The notes under the pieces: model-generated
Told to the model about the DNA's origin: nothing
Seen by the model: the letters and a program-made list of their open reading frames with translations, nothing else
Databases searched by the model: none
Translations under genes and position numbers: made by a program
From: Butyricicoccus faecihominis
GTDB taxonomy: Bacteria > Bacillota > Clostridia > Oscillospirales > Butyricicoccaceae
Assembly: GCF_024462775.1 (NCBI RefSeq)
Contig: NZ_JANGCE010000034.1
Span: 1-38,369, forward strand
Direction of reading: 5' to 3'
Length of the DNA: 38,369 nt
In this document: piece after piece, positions 31,016-38,369 of the stretch
Layout: every line of letters begins with the position of its first letter
How positions within the stretch are numbered: the first letter of the stretch is position 1

Positions 31016-32419
31016 TTATGCCAAACTGATGGACTGTGCAACGAAAACCACGACCGCGCCCATGGCGTACCAAATGACGATCAGCGGCAGCAGCCACCGC
31101 ACCCATTCGTTAAATTTGATTTTTGCCGCGCCGATACAAGCCCAAAGCGCACCCATGGTCGGCCAAAGTATATTGGAAAATCCGTCGCCAAACTGAAACG
31201 CGATGATCGCGGTCTGCCGCGTGATGCCGACAAGGTCGGAAAGCGGCAGCATGATCGGCATCATGATGGTCGCCTGACCCGAACCGGACGGCACCAGAAA
31301 GTTGAAAAACAACTGAACGAACATCATGGTCACCGCGGAAATTTGACTGGGCACATTGGCAATGAGCGTGGCGAGCGAATTGACGATCGTGTCAATGATT
31401 AGTCCCTGCTCTAGCACGACCGTGATGCCGCGCGCAAAGCCGACGGCAAAAGCCGCCAGAACAAAGGTCTCCAAACCCTTAATAAAGCTTTGACACAGGC
31501 TGTCCACGCTCATGCCGGAGATAAAACCGACCAAAATGGATGCGATCACAAAGATCGTGGCGATCTCGTTGAGTCCCCAACTCCACTTGAGCGCGCCGAA
31601 CACCAGCACTAGAAAACAAACGACAAAGGCAATGCCCGCCCACATCTTGCGGCGCGTCATGGGGTGTTCCTCATTCAGCCCCATGGTACGGATATACGCC
31701 TGATCCCGGTCGTACATGATGCTCGACTGCGGCGCGCGTTTGATTTTACGGGAGTACCGCAGTACATAGATAACACCCGCCGCCGTAAACAGCACGAGAC
31801 AGATGGCGCGGAACCATGTGCCCGAATACAGGGGCATCTGCCCTATGCCCTGCGCGACTACCACGGTAAACGGATTGGTGATGCCTACCGCAAAGCCGCA
31901 AACGCTGGAGACCAACGTCAGACCGACGGCAGTCATAGAATCCAGCCCAAGCGCGAGACAAACCGGGATCATGATCGGAATAATGACGAGTGAAAGCTCA
32001 AACAGACCGATAAAGGTGCACATTGTCGAAAGAAGCACCATGACAAGGCAGATCAGCAGCCAATCCCGCTTGCGGAAAACACGTACAATCTTTCCCAGAA
32101 AGGCCTGCACGATATCGGCGGATTGCAGCACGTGGAACGCGCCGCCGATAATGAATACCGTGAACACGATTTGCGCCGACGCGATGAGACCCGCGATGAT
32201 GGAGCCAAAGGCGTCCCACAGAGAAGCCGGGTTGGATTCGACTGTGTGATAGCTCCCCGCGACCACGACCGATCGGCCGGCTTCGTTGATCTCCCGGTCG
32301 AATTGGCCGGCGGGGATAAACCATGTGGCAACGGTAGCGATCAGGATCATTATGACAAGAAGCGCAAGTACATGCGGCATGCGGAGGCGTTTTTTCGCTT
32401 TTGTGTTGGATTCTTTCAT
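31016..32419 (-). CDS. YfcC/DcuC family membrane carrier
   Basis: This 467-residue transporter has about 12 membrane helices and belongs to the family of C4-dicarboxylate anaerobic carriers and YfcC proteins. Typical segments are VLALLVIMILIATVATWFIP, CGFAVGITNPFTVVVAQGIG, NFLVPSGSGQATIMMPIMLP and GDGFSNILWPTMGALWACIG. It would bring the substrate of the operon into the cell, perhaps an N-acyl or other derivatised amino acid. GGGGAGGG precedes ATG 32419. Confidence 0.87.
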   Translation of the reverse strand: MKESNTKAKKRLRMPHVLALLVIMILIATVATWFIPAGQFDREINEAGRSVVVAGSYHTVESNPASLWDAFGSIIAGLIASAQIVFTVFIIGGAFHVLQSADIVQAFLGKIVRVFRKRDWLLICLVMVLLSTMCTFIGLFELSLVIIPIMIPVCLALGLDSMTAVGLTLVSSVCGFAVGITNPFTVVVAQGIGQMPLYSGTWFRAICLVLFTAAGVIYVLRYSRKIKRAPQSSIMYDRDQAYIRTMGLNEEHPMTRRKMWAGIAFVVCFLVLVFGALKWSWGLNEIATIFVIASILVGFISGMSVDSLCQSFIKGLETFVLAAFAVGFARGITVVLEQGLIIDTIVNSLATLIANVPSQISAVTMMFVQLFFNFLVPSGSGQATIMMPIMLPLSDLVGITRQTAIIAFQFGDGFSNILWPTMGALWACIGAAKIKFNEWVRWLLPLIVIWYAMGAVVVFVAQSISLA

Positions 32420-32457
32420 CTTTTATCCCTCCCCGATATTCGATTGTCCGTCCTTCC

Positions 32458-34059
32458 TTATCGTTCGTAGCAAATTTCGCCGTCCACCACGGTCATATCT
32501 ACCCGAATATCGCGCACGCGCTCGATCGGCGTGTCTAATATGGGCTCGCTGAGTACGGCAAAGTCGGCGAGCTTGCCCGGCTCTAGGCTGCCTTTCTTGT
32601 TTTCGTCAAAGCTGAGATAAGCGCCGTTTCGCGTATACATGCGGATCGCCTGCAGCATCGAGACTTCTTCTTCGCGCCACGCCTCGGCCCCCGCATAGGT
32701 GATGCGGTTGCACGCGGAATATAGCCCCTGCATCGGGTCGATCGGCGCGATGGGAGAATCCGAGCTGAATGCGGATACCACGCCGGCCTTGATGAACGCC
32801 TGCTGCGCGTAACCGTAACGCATGCGGTCGCCATATTGGCGGATGTACGCGTCTCCCGAAGAGTACACACATTGCGGGATCGTGTTTACCACAATATGAT
32901 TTCGCGCTATGCGGTCGATCAACGCGGCGTCGGGGAACGTACAGTGTTCAATACGGTGGCGGCAATCCGGCCGCGGAAATATGGTTTGCGCGTGTTCGTA
33001 GGCGTTTATGATCATTTCGATCGCAAGGTCCCCGATTGCGTGGCACGCGACCTGATAACCCTGCCGGTGCGCGCGAAGCACATAGTCGTTCAGCTCTTCT
33101 TGGTTCATGGTCAGCGTGCCTTGGGTGTTGGGGTTTCCGTGATAGGGCTTTTTCATCGCGACCGTGCCGCAGATGCTGCTGCCATCCAGCATGATCTTAA
33201 ACGGCCCCATGCGCACGCGGTCGTCGCCCAAGCCCGTGTGCAATCCCAGATCAAACAGACGGGAAATGTAATCCTTGTTGTTGAAAAAGGAAAACAGCAT
33301 AAAATAGTACCGCGTTTTCAGCATTTGCCGGTTCCCCAGCTCGATCAGCGTTTTGATGAAGTTGGTGTTCGCGCCCGCATCCTGCACCGAGGTTATACCG
33401 TTTTCTAAAAATGCCCGGTCTATGGTCAGCAGGCCTTGACGCATCTCCTCCTCGGTAAAGGGGAACGCGCCGTACAGCATGCCGTGCGCATTGTCGATTG
33501 CGAGGCCGGTCAGCTCGCCGTCGCGGCGTTCAAATACGCCGCCTTCGGGGTCGGGCGTTTCGTTTGTGATACCGGCCATCCGCAATGCCATGGAGTTGGC
33601 AACGGAAAAGTGAAAGGAAGCGTGCGTCATCAGAACCGGGTGATCGGGAGCGGCCTCGTCAAGATCCCATCTGGTGGGGTGGCGTCCCTCCTTTAAATAG
33701 TTGTGGTTGTAGTTAAAGGAGCGGATCAGCGTTCCTTTCGGCGTGTGCGCGGCGGCGCGGCGTATGATCTCGCGGATATCGCCGATCGTTTGCGCGCGAT
33801 CGGGACCGCAGTCGGTCTCGCGCGAGTTATAAGTCAGCCCGGTGATGCCGGTGTGGATGTGCGCGTCGATAAAACCGGGCACAAGGCTGCGCCCTTGTAG
33901 ATCGATTACCCGTGTTTCCGGTCCGGAATATGAAAGCACCTCCTCATCCGAACCGACGCAGATGATTTTATTGCCGGCCGCCGCAACTGCGGAAACGACT
34001 GTGTCCTGTGGATCAACCGTGATCACTTGTCCGTTTTTTAAAATCAAATCTGCCTGCAT
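32458..34059 (-). CDS. YtcJ-type metal-dependent amidohydrolase
   Basis: This 533-residue enzyme starts with the small beta domain (LILKNGQVITVDPQ) and the metal-binding FIDAHIHTG (H67, H69) of the amidohydrolase barrel. Later metal and active-site segments are VACHAIGDLAIEM, HRIEHCTFPD and FSSDSPIAPIDPMQG. YtcJ proteins hydrolyse N-acyl, N-formyl or amide bonds. ATG 34059 follows GGGGAGGG; the longer frame lacks support. As first gene of the operon it likely releases the free amino acid from an N-substituted substrate. There is no signal peptide. Confidence 0.9.
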   Translation of the reverse strand: MQADLILKNGQVITVDPQDTVVSAVAAAGNKIICVGSDEEVLSYSGPETRVIDLQGRSLVPGFIDAHIHTGITGLTYNSRETDCGPDRAQTIGDIREIIRRAAAHTPKGTLIRSFNYNHNYLKEGRHPTRWDLDEAAPDHPVLMTHASFHFSVANSMALRMAGITNETPDPEGGVFERRDGELTGLAIDNAHGMLYGAFPFTEEEMRQGLLTIDRAFLENGITSVQDAGANTNFIKTLIELGNRQMLKTRYYFMLFSFFNNKDYISRLFDLGLHTGLGDDRVRMGPFKIMLDGSSICGTVAMKKPYHGNPNTQGTLTMNQEELNDYVLRAHRQGYQVACHAIGDLAIEMIINAYEHAQTIFPRPDCRHRIEHCTFPDAALIDRIARNHIVVNTIPQCVYSSGDAYIRQYGDRMRYGYAQQAFIKAGVVSAFSSDSPIAPIDPMQGLYSACNRITYAGAEAWREEEVSMLQAIRMYTRNGAYLSFDENKKGSLEPGKLADFAVLSEPILDTPIERVRDIRVDMTVVDGEICYER

Positions 34060-34124
34060 CTGAATCCCTCCCCGCTTACTATGGCAATACCTGACCTTCA
34101 TACGGCTTGCTTATCCTTATTTTC

Positions 34125-34155
34125 ATTATAAAGTCTCCGGTAACGGGAGTTGCAA
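34125..34155 (-). promoter_or_regulatory. MerR-type promoter of the catabolic operon
   Basis: On the minus strand TTGCAA (34155-34150) and a consensus TATAAT (34130-34125) are separated by 19 bp, too long for unaided use. The spacer holds the dyad CTCCGGTAACGGGAG (34135-34149), symmetric at 12 of 15 positions. This is the classic MerR activation layout, and a MerR gene ends the same region. Confidence 0.8.
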
Positions 34156-34293
34156 GACGGTTGCCTAAAAAATTTTATGGAAAATCTTGCACACAGCATC
34201 CAGCGGGCAGAGCTTGCAGCCGCCGTGCGTGAGAAATAGGGCGCCGTTACCATTTTGAGACCGCCCATACGGGGGAGAACCGCTGAGAAAGGA

Positions 34294-34322
34294 TTGACCT
34301 TTTGCGTGGTTGCACTTATAAT
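34294..34322 (+). promoter_or_regulatory. Promoter of rpiA
   Basis: TTGACC (34294-34299), 17 bp and TATAAT (34317-34322) form a near-consensus promoter. The rest of the 34156-34293 gap holds no gene. Confidence 0.85.
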
Positions 34323-34355
34323 GGAAGTACCAACTTCAGGGGAGGACAATGTGTT

Positions 34356-35030
34356 ATGGATATGAAGAAAATGGCGGGCGACAAAGCCGCCGAATATGTA
34401 AAGGACGGCATGGTGCTTGGTCTGGGTACCGGCTCTACCGCGTTCCACCTCGTCAACGCGGTGGGCGAATTGGTTAAAAACGGCATGAAGCTAAAGGCGA
34501 TCCCGACCTCCAAGGCCACCGAAGCGCAGGCCTGCGAACTCGGTATCCCGCTGCTGACCATCGACGAGGTCGATCATATCGATCTGGCGATCGACGGCGT
34601 GGACGAGATCGACCCGCAGTTCAGCGCCATAAAGGGCGGCGGCGGCGCTTTGTACCGCGAAAAGGTCGTGGCGACGCTGGCGGACGAGGTGATCTGGATC
34701 ATGGACGAATCCAAACTCGTCGATCAGATCGGCGCGTTCCATCTGCCGGTTGAAATCGCACAGTACGGCTCCAAGCAGGCCATGAAGAAGATGGAGGAGT
34801 TCGGCTTCCATCCGGTGCTGCGCGTCAAGGAAGGACGCACCTTTGTTACCGATAACGGCAACTTTATCGCCGATCTGCACCTTGGCGCGGGCTTCGATAT
34901 CGAAGATGTCCGCCAAAAGCTTGGCACCATCGTGGGCGTGCTGGAGCACGGCCTGTTCCTGAATATGTGCAAGCGCATGGTCGTTGGCACGAAGGACGGC
35001 GTAAAGGTGATCGAGAACCCCGCAAAGTAA
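34356..35030 (+). CDS. rpiA: RpiA, ribose-5-phosphate isomerase A
   Basis: RpiA interconverts ribose 5-phosphate and ribulose 5-phosphate in the pentose phosphate pathway. The 224-residue protein has GLGTGSTA, IPTSKATEAQA, the catalytic DLAIDGVDEID and the KGGGGALYREK motif. ATG 34356 lies ten bases after GGAGG. It has its own promoter, and a 13-bp hairpin without a T-run follows the stop. Confidence 0.95.
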   Translation: MDMKKMAGDKAAEYVKDGMVLGLGTGSTAFHLVNAVGELVKNGMKLKAIPTSKATEAQACELGIPLLTIDEVDHIDLAIDGVDEIDPQFSAIKGGGGALYREKVVATLADEVIWIMDESKLVDQIGAFHLPVEIAQYGSKQAMKKMEEFGFHPVLRVKEGRTFVTDNGNFIADLHLGAGFDIEDVRQKLGTIVGVLEHGLFLNMCKRMVVGTKDGVKVIENPAK

Positions 35031-35045
35031 AACAGGTAAAGCAAG

Positions 35046-35075
35046 ATCAGCCGCAGCCGATCGGTTGCGGCTGAT
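35046..35075 (+). terminator. Hairpin after rpiA
   Basis: ATCAGCCGCAGCC (35046-35058) pairs with GGTTGCGGCTGAT (35063-35075), with one G-T pair. It lacks a T-run, and the next gene starts 22 bases later, so it may protect the rpiA message end or act with Rho rather than terminate by itself. Confidence 0.5.
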
Positions 35076-35097
35076 ACACTATCCGGGAGGTGTATGC

Positions 35098-35853
35098 GTG
35101 GAAGACGGACGGATACCAGAGGAAGACCTTTGGACAACGGGAGAAATAGGACGGGCGACGGAGGATAGCCTTTGGACGGAGGCGCACGAGGACAGCCCGG
35201 CGCCGGCGGAGGAACGCCGCAGGACGGCGCAAAGCCGGCAGCGGTCGCGGTCGCATAGCAGCAGGCGGCGGCCGAAAAAGATAAAGCTCAATTATCGCAT
35301 GGCGCTTTGCATCGCAGTGCTGGTGTGTTTTGTGCTGGCGGTTTTATTTTTCGCGCTGTTCATGGGGCAGCGGGGAAAAGCCAAGGGCTTGCAGGAAGAA
35401 CTGACCAAGCTGGGCGATGAAAAAACCGCGCTGACGCAGCAGGTGGGTACGCTGACGCAGGAGAATCAGACCATGCTAAGCGGCGTGATGAAGTCTGTGC
35501 CCGATCCGACGACCGCGAACACGCAAAGCCTGCCGGACCTGATCCCGCAGTTGACGGAGGGTGTTTATATCGTTTCCAACACGGGTTCGGGCTACCAGTA
35601 CCTCAAGGTACCGGAGGGTTATCTGACGGACAAGCTCAATGCGTTCCGCGACAACGCGGACGGCTACAAGCAGGCCGCGTCCGGCGCGGCGGCTGATTGG
35701 ACCTACTGGGTGCTGTACAGCGACAAGGTGATCGGCATGAACGCGAGCGATCACGGCTTTGTCAGCACCGACCGCTCCGCGACCGGGCCGGAGTACGACC
35801 TGCCCGCGGGTTTCAGCGCTTTTGTCGCTTCTGTGTTCAATAAAAGTGCTTGA
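35098..35853 (+). CDS. Single-pass membrane protein, unknown
   Basis: This 251-residue protein has an acidic N-terminus, a very basic stretch (about 40-65), one membrane helix (about 68-89, MALCIAVLVCFVLAVLFFAL) and a coiled coil (about 94-128, LQEELTKLGDEKTALTQQV). A C-terminal domain of about 120 residues follows, which would lie outside the cell. The layout recalls FtsL/DivIC-like or other cell-envelope proteins, but I find no family signature. The start is GTG 35098, seven bases after GGAGG. The TTGACA of the rplU promoter overlaps its stop codon. Confidence 0.75.
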   Translation: MEDGRIPEEDLWTTGEIGRATEDSLWTEAHEDSPAPAEERRRTAQSRQRSRSHSSRRRPKKIKLNYRMALCIAVLVCFVLAVLFFALFMGQRGKAKGLQEELTKLGDEKTALTQQVGTLTQENQTMLSGVMKSVPDPTTANTQSLPDLIPQLTEGVYIVSNTGSGYQYLKVPEGYLTDKLNAFRDNADGYKQAASGAAADWTYWVLYSDKVIGMNASDHGFVSTDRSATGPEYDLPAGFSAFVASVFNKSA

Positions 35854-35878
35854 CAGCGCAAACAAACCGTGTTATCCT
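35850..35878 (+). promoter_or_regulatory. Promoter of the rplU-prp-rpmA operon
   Basis: TTGACA (35850-35855), 17 bp and TATCCT (35873-35878) with a TG extension. A second TATAAT lies at 35953-35958. Confidence 0.75.
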
Positions 35879-35882
35879 ATTA

Positions 35883-35906
35883 AAAGCCGCATTGTGCGAT
35901 GGCTTT
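35883..35906 (+). promoter_or_regulatory. Leader hairpin upstream of rplU
   Basis: AAAGCC/GGCTTT with an inner GCA/TGC forms a hairpin near the start of the leader of about 90 nt. Firmicutes rplU messages often carry an autoregulatory L21 leader. I see the hairpin but cannot confirm the full consensus. Confidence 0.4.
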
Positions 35907-35976
35907 GGTTAAGTGCGTCCCAAACGGGCCGCCGCCGCGCCAAGCGTGACTCTATAATGAAAGAGAGGGAAAACCC

Positions 35977-36288
35977 ATGTACGCAATTCTGAAGACCGGT
36001 GGCAAGCAGTATAAGGTAACCGAGGGCGACGTGATCTACGTTGAGAAGCTCTGTGCCGAGGACGGCTCCACCATTACTTTTGACGAAGTTCTGGCCGTAG
36101 GGGAAGGCGACAGCCTGACCGTCGGCGCGCCTTTCGTTGCCGGCGCAACCGTTTCCGGCACGGTCGAAAAGACCGGCAAGGCGAAGAAGATCAACATCTT
36201 CAAGATGAAGCCGAAGAAGGGCTACCGTCGCCGTCAGGGCCACAGACAGCCTTACACCAAGGTAACCATCGGCGCGATCAAGGCCTAA
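35977..36288 (+). CDS. rplU: Ribosomal protein L21
   Basis: L21 binds 23S rRNA in the 50S subunit. The 103-residue protein starts [20 protein letters not shown] and ends with [20 protein letters not shown] and TVGAIK-like residues, all standard. GAGAGGG precedes ATG 35977. It begins the conserved L21-Prp-L27 operon. Confidence 0.97.
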   Translation: MYAILKTGGKQYKVTEGDVIYVEKLCAEDGSTITFDEVLAVGEGDSLTVGAPFVAGATVSGTVEKTGKAKKINIFKMKPKKGYRRRQGHRQPYTKVTIGAIKA

Positions 36289-36292
36289 GGCC

Positions 36293-36622
36293 GTGACACG
36301 CGTTACCTTTCAAATTTCGCCCGATCAGTCGATCCGATCGGTGGACATCCTCGGTCACGCGGACTACGCGGAAGCCGGAGAGGACATCGTTTGCGCGGCG
36401 ATTTCAAGCGCGGTGATGCTTACGCACGCCCTGCTATTTGACGTTCAGCACATCCCCGTCGATACTCTGATTGAGGACGAGGGCGCGCATATCCGCATCA
36501 CCCTGCCGGAAGGCGAGGATGGCAAACGCGGACAGGGCGGTTTGCAGGCGCTTCGTATGCATTTTACCGAGCTGACCCAGAATTATTCAGAGTTTTTAAG
36601 CGTAATGGAGGTGCAAGAATAA
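36293..36622 (+). CDS. prp: Prp, ribosomal-processing cysteine protease
   Basis: Prp removes the N-terminal extension of ribosomal protein L27 in Firmicutes. The 109-residue protein has the catalytic pair H22 ([12 protein letters not shown]) and C34 ([10 protein letters not shown]), with the usual spacing. The start is GTG 36293, four bases after the rplU stop. Its stop overlaps the rpmA start by one base, so protease and substrate are translated together. The substrate site is present in the next gene. Confidence 0.93.
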   Translation: MTRVTFQISPDQSIRSVDILGHADYAEAGEDIVCAAISSAVMLTHALLFDVQHIPVDTLIEDEGAHIRITLPEGEDGKRGQGGLQALRMHFTELTQNYSEFLSVMEVQE

Positions 36623-36900
36623 TGCTGAAGATCAGTTTACAGTTTTTCGCTCATAAAAAGGGCGTTGGCTCGACCAAGAACGGCCGTGATTCCGAGGCCA
36701 AGCGCCTTGGCGTCAAGCGCGCGGATGGCCAAGCCGTTCCGGCGGGCAATATCCTCGTTCGCCAGCGTGGCACGAAGATCCATCCGGGTACCAACGTTGG
36801 CCGTGGTTCCGACGATACCCTGTTTGCCAAGGTAGACGGCGTTGTTCGTTTTGAACGACTGGGCAAGGACCGCAAGAAGGTTTCCGTTTACCCGCAGTAA
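36622..36900 (+). CDS. rpmA: Ribosomal protein L27 with cleavable N-terminal extension
   Basis: L27 reaches into the peptidyl-transferase centre. The 92-residue precursor begins [14 protein letters not shown]. Prp should cut after F9 (QFF/AHKK) to expose the mature N-terminus. The body ([20 protein letters not shown] and [16 protein letters not shown]) is standard. GGAGGTG precedes ATG 36622. A terminator follows. Confidence 0.97.
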   Translation: MLKISLQFFAHKKGVGSTKNGRDSEAKRLGVKRADGQAVPAGNILVRQRGTKIHPGTNVGRGSDDTLFAKVDGVVRFERLGKDRKKVSVYPQ

Positions 36901-36942
36901 CAATTAAAATACGTGCGTTTCGCGCGTATGAAAAAGATCATG

Positions 36943-36974
36943 AAATCCCAGACTAATGGTCTGGGATTTTGTTT
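36943..36974 (+). terminator. Terminator after rpmA
   Basis: AAATCCCAGAC (36943-36953) pairs with GTCTGGGATTT (36959-36969) around TAATG, followed by TTTTGTTTT. obgE starts only 24 bases later, so some read-through is likely. Confidence 0.88.
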
Positions 36975-36997
36975 TAGCCCCCCGAAGGAGGGAAAAT

Positions 36998-38269
36998 ATG
37001 TTTATTGATGTAGCAAAGATCAAGATCGTTTCCGGTAAGGGCGGGGATGGCAAAGTAAGCTTTCACCGTGAAAAGTATGTCGCATCCGGCGGACCGGACG
37101 GCGGCGACGGCGGCCGCGGCGGCAGCGTGATTTTTCAGGTGGACGATAACCTTTCCACACTGCTGGATTTCCGCTATAAGAAGAAATACGTGGCGGCGGC
37201 GGGTGAAAACGGCGGCGGCAAGCGCTGCAAGGGCAAGGACGGCGAAAGCCTTGTGATCCGTGTGCCGCGCGGCACGCTGCTGCGCGATCAGAAAACCGGG
37301 CAGGTAATCTGCGATCTGTCGGATGACGAGCCGTACGTCGCCGCGAAGGGCGGCAACGGCGGCTGGGGCAACACCCACTTTTCCACGCCGACGCGGCAGG
37401 CGCCGCGTTTCGCCAAGCCCGGTCAGCCGGGAGTGGAGCTGGATGTGATCTTAGAGCTCAAGCTTTTGGCGGATGTGGGCCTGATCGGCTTCCCGAATGT
37501 CGGCAAATCGACGCTGCTTTCCATGGTTTCCGCGGCAAGACCCAAGATCGCGAACTATCATTTCACCACGCTTGTGCCCAATCTGGGCGTGGTATCGGTT
37601 GGCGAGGAGCAGTCCTTTGTCATGGCCGATATCCCCGGCATCATCGAAGGCGCGGCGGAAGGCGCGGGCCTTGGCCACGATTTTCTCCGTCATATCGATC
37701 GGTGCCGCCTGCTGCTGCACGTGGTTGACGTAGCGGGCAGCGAAGGCCGCGACCCGCTGGACGATATCGAGAAGATCAATCAGGAACTTGCGGGTTACAG
37801 CGAGTTTCTCGCCGCGCGGCCGCAGATATTAGTCGCGAACAAGGTCGATTTGTTAGGGGAGGACCGCGCGCCGGTCGACCGGCTGCGCGCCTATGCCGAG
37901 GAACATGGGCTGAAGTTTGCCGAAATGTCGGCCGCGACGAGTCAGGGCGTGACCGAACTGATGCGCCTGACGTGGGACGAGCTTCGCGAGCTGCCGCCGG
38001 TATTCCGCTACGAGCCTGAATTCGTGCCGGAGGAGGAAACGGTATCCGAGCGCGACTGGACCGTCGAGCAGGTGGAGGATTACTATGTGGTATCCGGCGC
38101 GTGGGTCGACAAAATCATGGCCTCCGTCAACACGGATGATTACGAATCCCGCCAGTATATGGACCGCATGCTCAAAAACGCGGGCGTCTATGAAAAGCTC
38201 GAAGCAATGGGCGTTAAGGAAGGCGATTTCGTCGTCATTGGCGATATGGAATTTGAGTACGTCTATTAA
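36998..38269 (+). CDS. obgE: ObgE (CgtA) GTPase
   Basis: ObgE is an essential GTPase in 50S subunit maturation and stress control. The 423-residue protein has the glycine-rich Obg domain (residues 1-158, VSGKGGDGKVSFHREKYVA, GGPDGGDGGRGG). The G domain follows, with GFPNVGKST (164-172), DIPGIIEGA (211-219), NKVD and a SAAT motif. It ends in the Firmicutes-type OCT domain. ATG 36998 follows AAGGAGGG; the longer frame starts within the rpmA terminator. It is linked to rpmA as usual. Confidence 0.97.
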   Translation: MFIDVAKIKIVSGKGGDGKVSFHREKYVASGGPDGGDGGRGGSVIFQVDDNLSTLLDFRYKKKYVAAAGENGGGKRCKGKDGESLVIRVPRGTLLRDQKTGQVICDLSDDEPYVAAKGGNGGWGNTHFSTPTRQAPRFAKPGQPGVELDVILELKLLADVGLIGFPNVGKSTLLSMVSAARPKIANYHFTTLVPNLGVVSVGEEQSFVMADIPGIIEGAAEGAGLGHDFLRHIDRCRLLLHVVDVAGSEGRDPLDDIEKINQELAGYSEFLAARPQILVANKVDLLGEDRAPVDRLRAYAEEHGLKFAEMSAATSQGVTELMRLTWDELRELPPVFRYEPEFVPEEETVSERDWTVEQVEDYYVVSGAWVDKIMASVNTDDYESRQYMDRMLKNAGVYEKLEAMGVKEGDFVVIGDMEFEYVY

Positions 38270-38275
38270 AAAGCG

Positions 38276-38317
38276 CAACCGCCCTTACCGGATACTCTCG
38301 GTAAGGGCGGTTGTTTT
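38276..38317 (+). terminator. Terminator after obgE
   Basis: CAACCGCCCTTACCG (38276-38290) pairs perfectly with CGGTAAGGGCGGTTG (38299-38313), followed by TTTT. Nothing can be called in the last 50 bases. Confidence 0.88.
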
Positions 38318-38369
38318 GAGTGCGCCCGGCATGGGCAATAACTAGGTGGTGAAAGACCACTACGCGCTC

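Noticed and set aside
35953-35958. A second TATAAT upstream of rplU as a separate promoter.
   Set aside because: It lies too close to the rplU ribosome site and lacks a -35; the upstream TTGACA promoter explains expression.
38340-38369. A possible tRNA or repeat at the right edge.
   Set aside because: The remaining sequence is too short, and no cloverleaf or repeat match is visible.

Overview
The window looks like chromosomal DNA of a GC-rich member of the Clostridia, most like the Oscillospiraceae/Butyricicoccaceae group. The evidence is gene order: a WalRK operon with yycH, yycI, walJ and rlmH; ylxM-ffh-rpsP-khpA-rimM-trmD; and rplU-prp-rpmA-obgE, with L27 carrying the Firmicutes N-terminal extension. 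Two AT-rich islands (about 540-1100 and 13230-14900) stand out from the GC-rich background and hold genes I cannot assign to known families.

Layout. 1-1010: a dispersed palindromic repeat, a small XRE regulator and an unknown small gene. 1075-2882: a MATE exporter with its MarR regulator, behind a promoter with a perfect 10+10 bp operator. 2941-5501: a cytosolic GH13 amylase-family enzyme and a NUDIX hydrolase. 5544-12967: walR-walK-yycH-yycI-murA-walJ-rlmH, the cell-wall stress operon with murA inserted in it. 13000-18352: an agr-type quorum-sensing locus. Its LytTR response regulator, GHKL kinase, AgrB peptidase and a lipase run rightward. A secreted protein and a small membrane protein run leftward, behind a structured leader. 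18385-19424: a PfkB sugar kinase. 19492-23200 (minus): translation and secretion genes. 23340-27787: the YfmF/YfmH pair, lgt and folD. 27782-28273: a divergent small-ORF/XRE pair with palindromic operators. 28351-34059 (minus): a MerR regulator and a four-gene catabolic operon (YtcJ-type amidohydrolase, YfcC/DcuC-type carrier, hotdog ammonia-lyase-like protein, CaiB-type CoA transferase). 34294-38317: rpiA, an unknown membrane protein, and rplU-prp-rpmA-obgE.

The most interesting part is the agr locus. Two minus-strand promoters share one architecture: two copies of a CGTGAAA element exactly 21 bp apart, then 9 bp, a -35, a 17 bp spacer and a -10. This is the expected layout for activation by an AgrA/VirR-type LytTR regulator, and such a regulator is encoded next to one of them. 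One promoter would make a short structured RNA of about 150 nt that ends at the terminator shared with rlmH. The other would drive a long structured leader plus the secreted and membrane proteins. No canonical agrD is visible, so the signal peptide of the system is either non-standard or elsewhere. A second coherent unit is the MerR-regulated catabolic operon. Its promoter has the 19 bp spacer and central dyad typical of MerR activation, and its enzymes suggest uptake, deacylation, CoA activation and deamination of a beta-amino acid-like compound.
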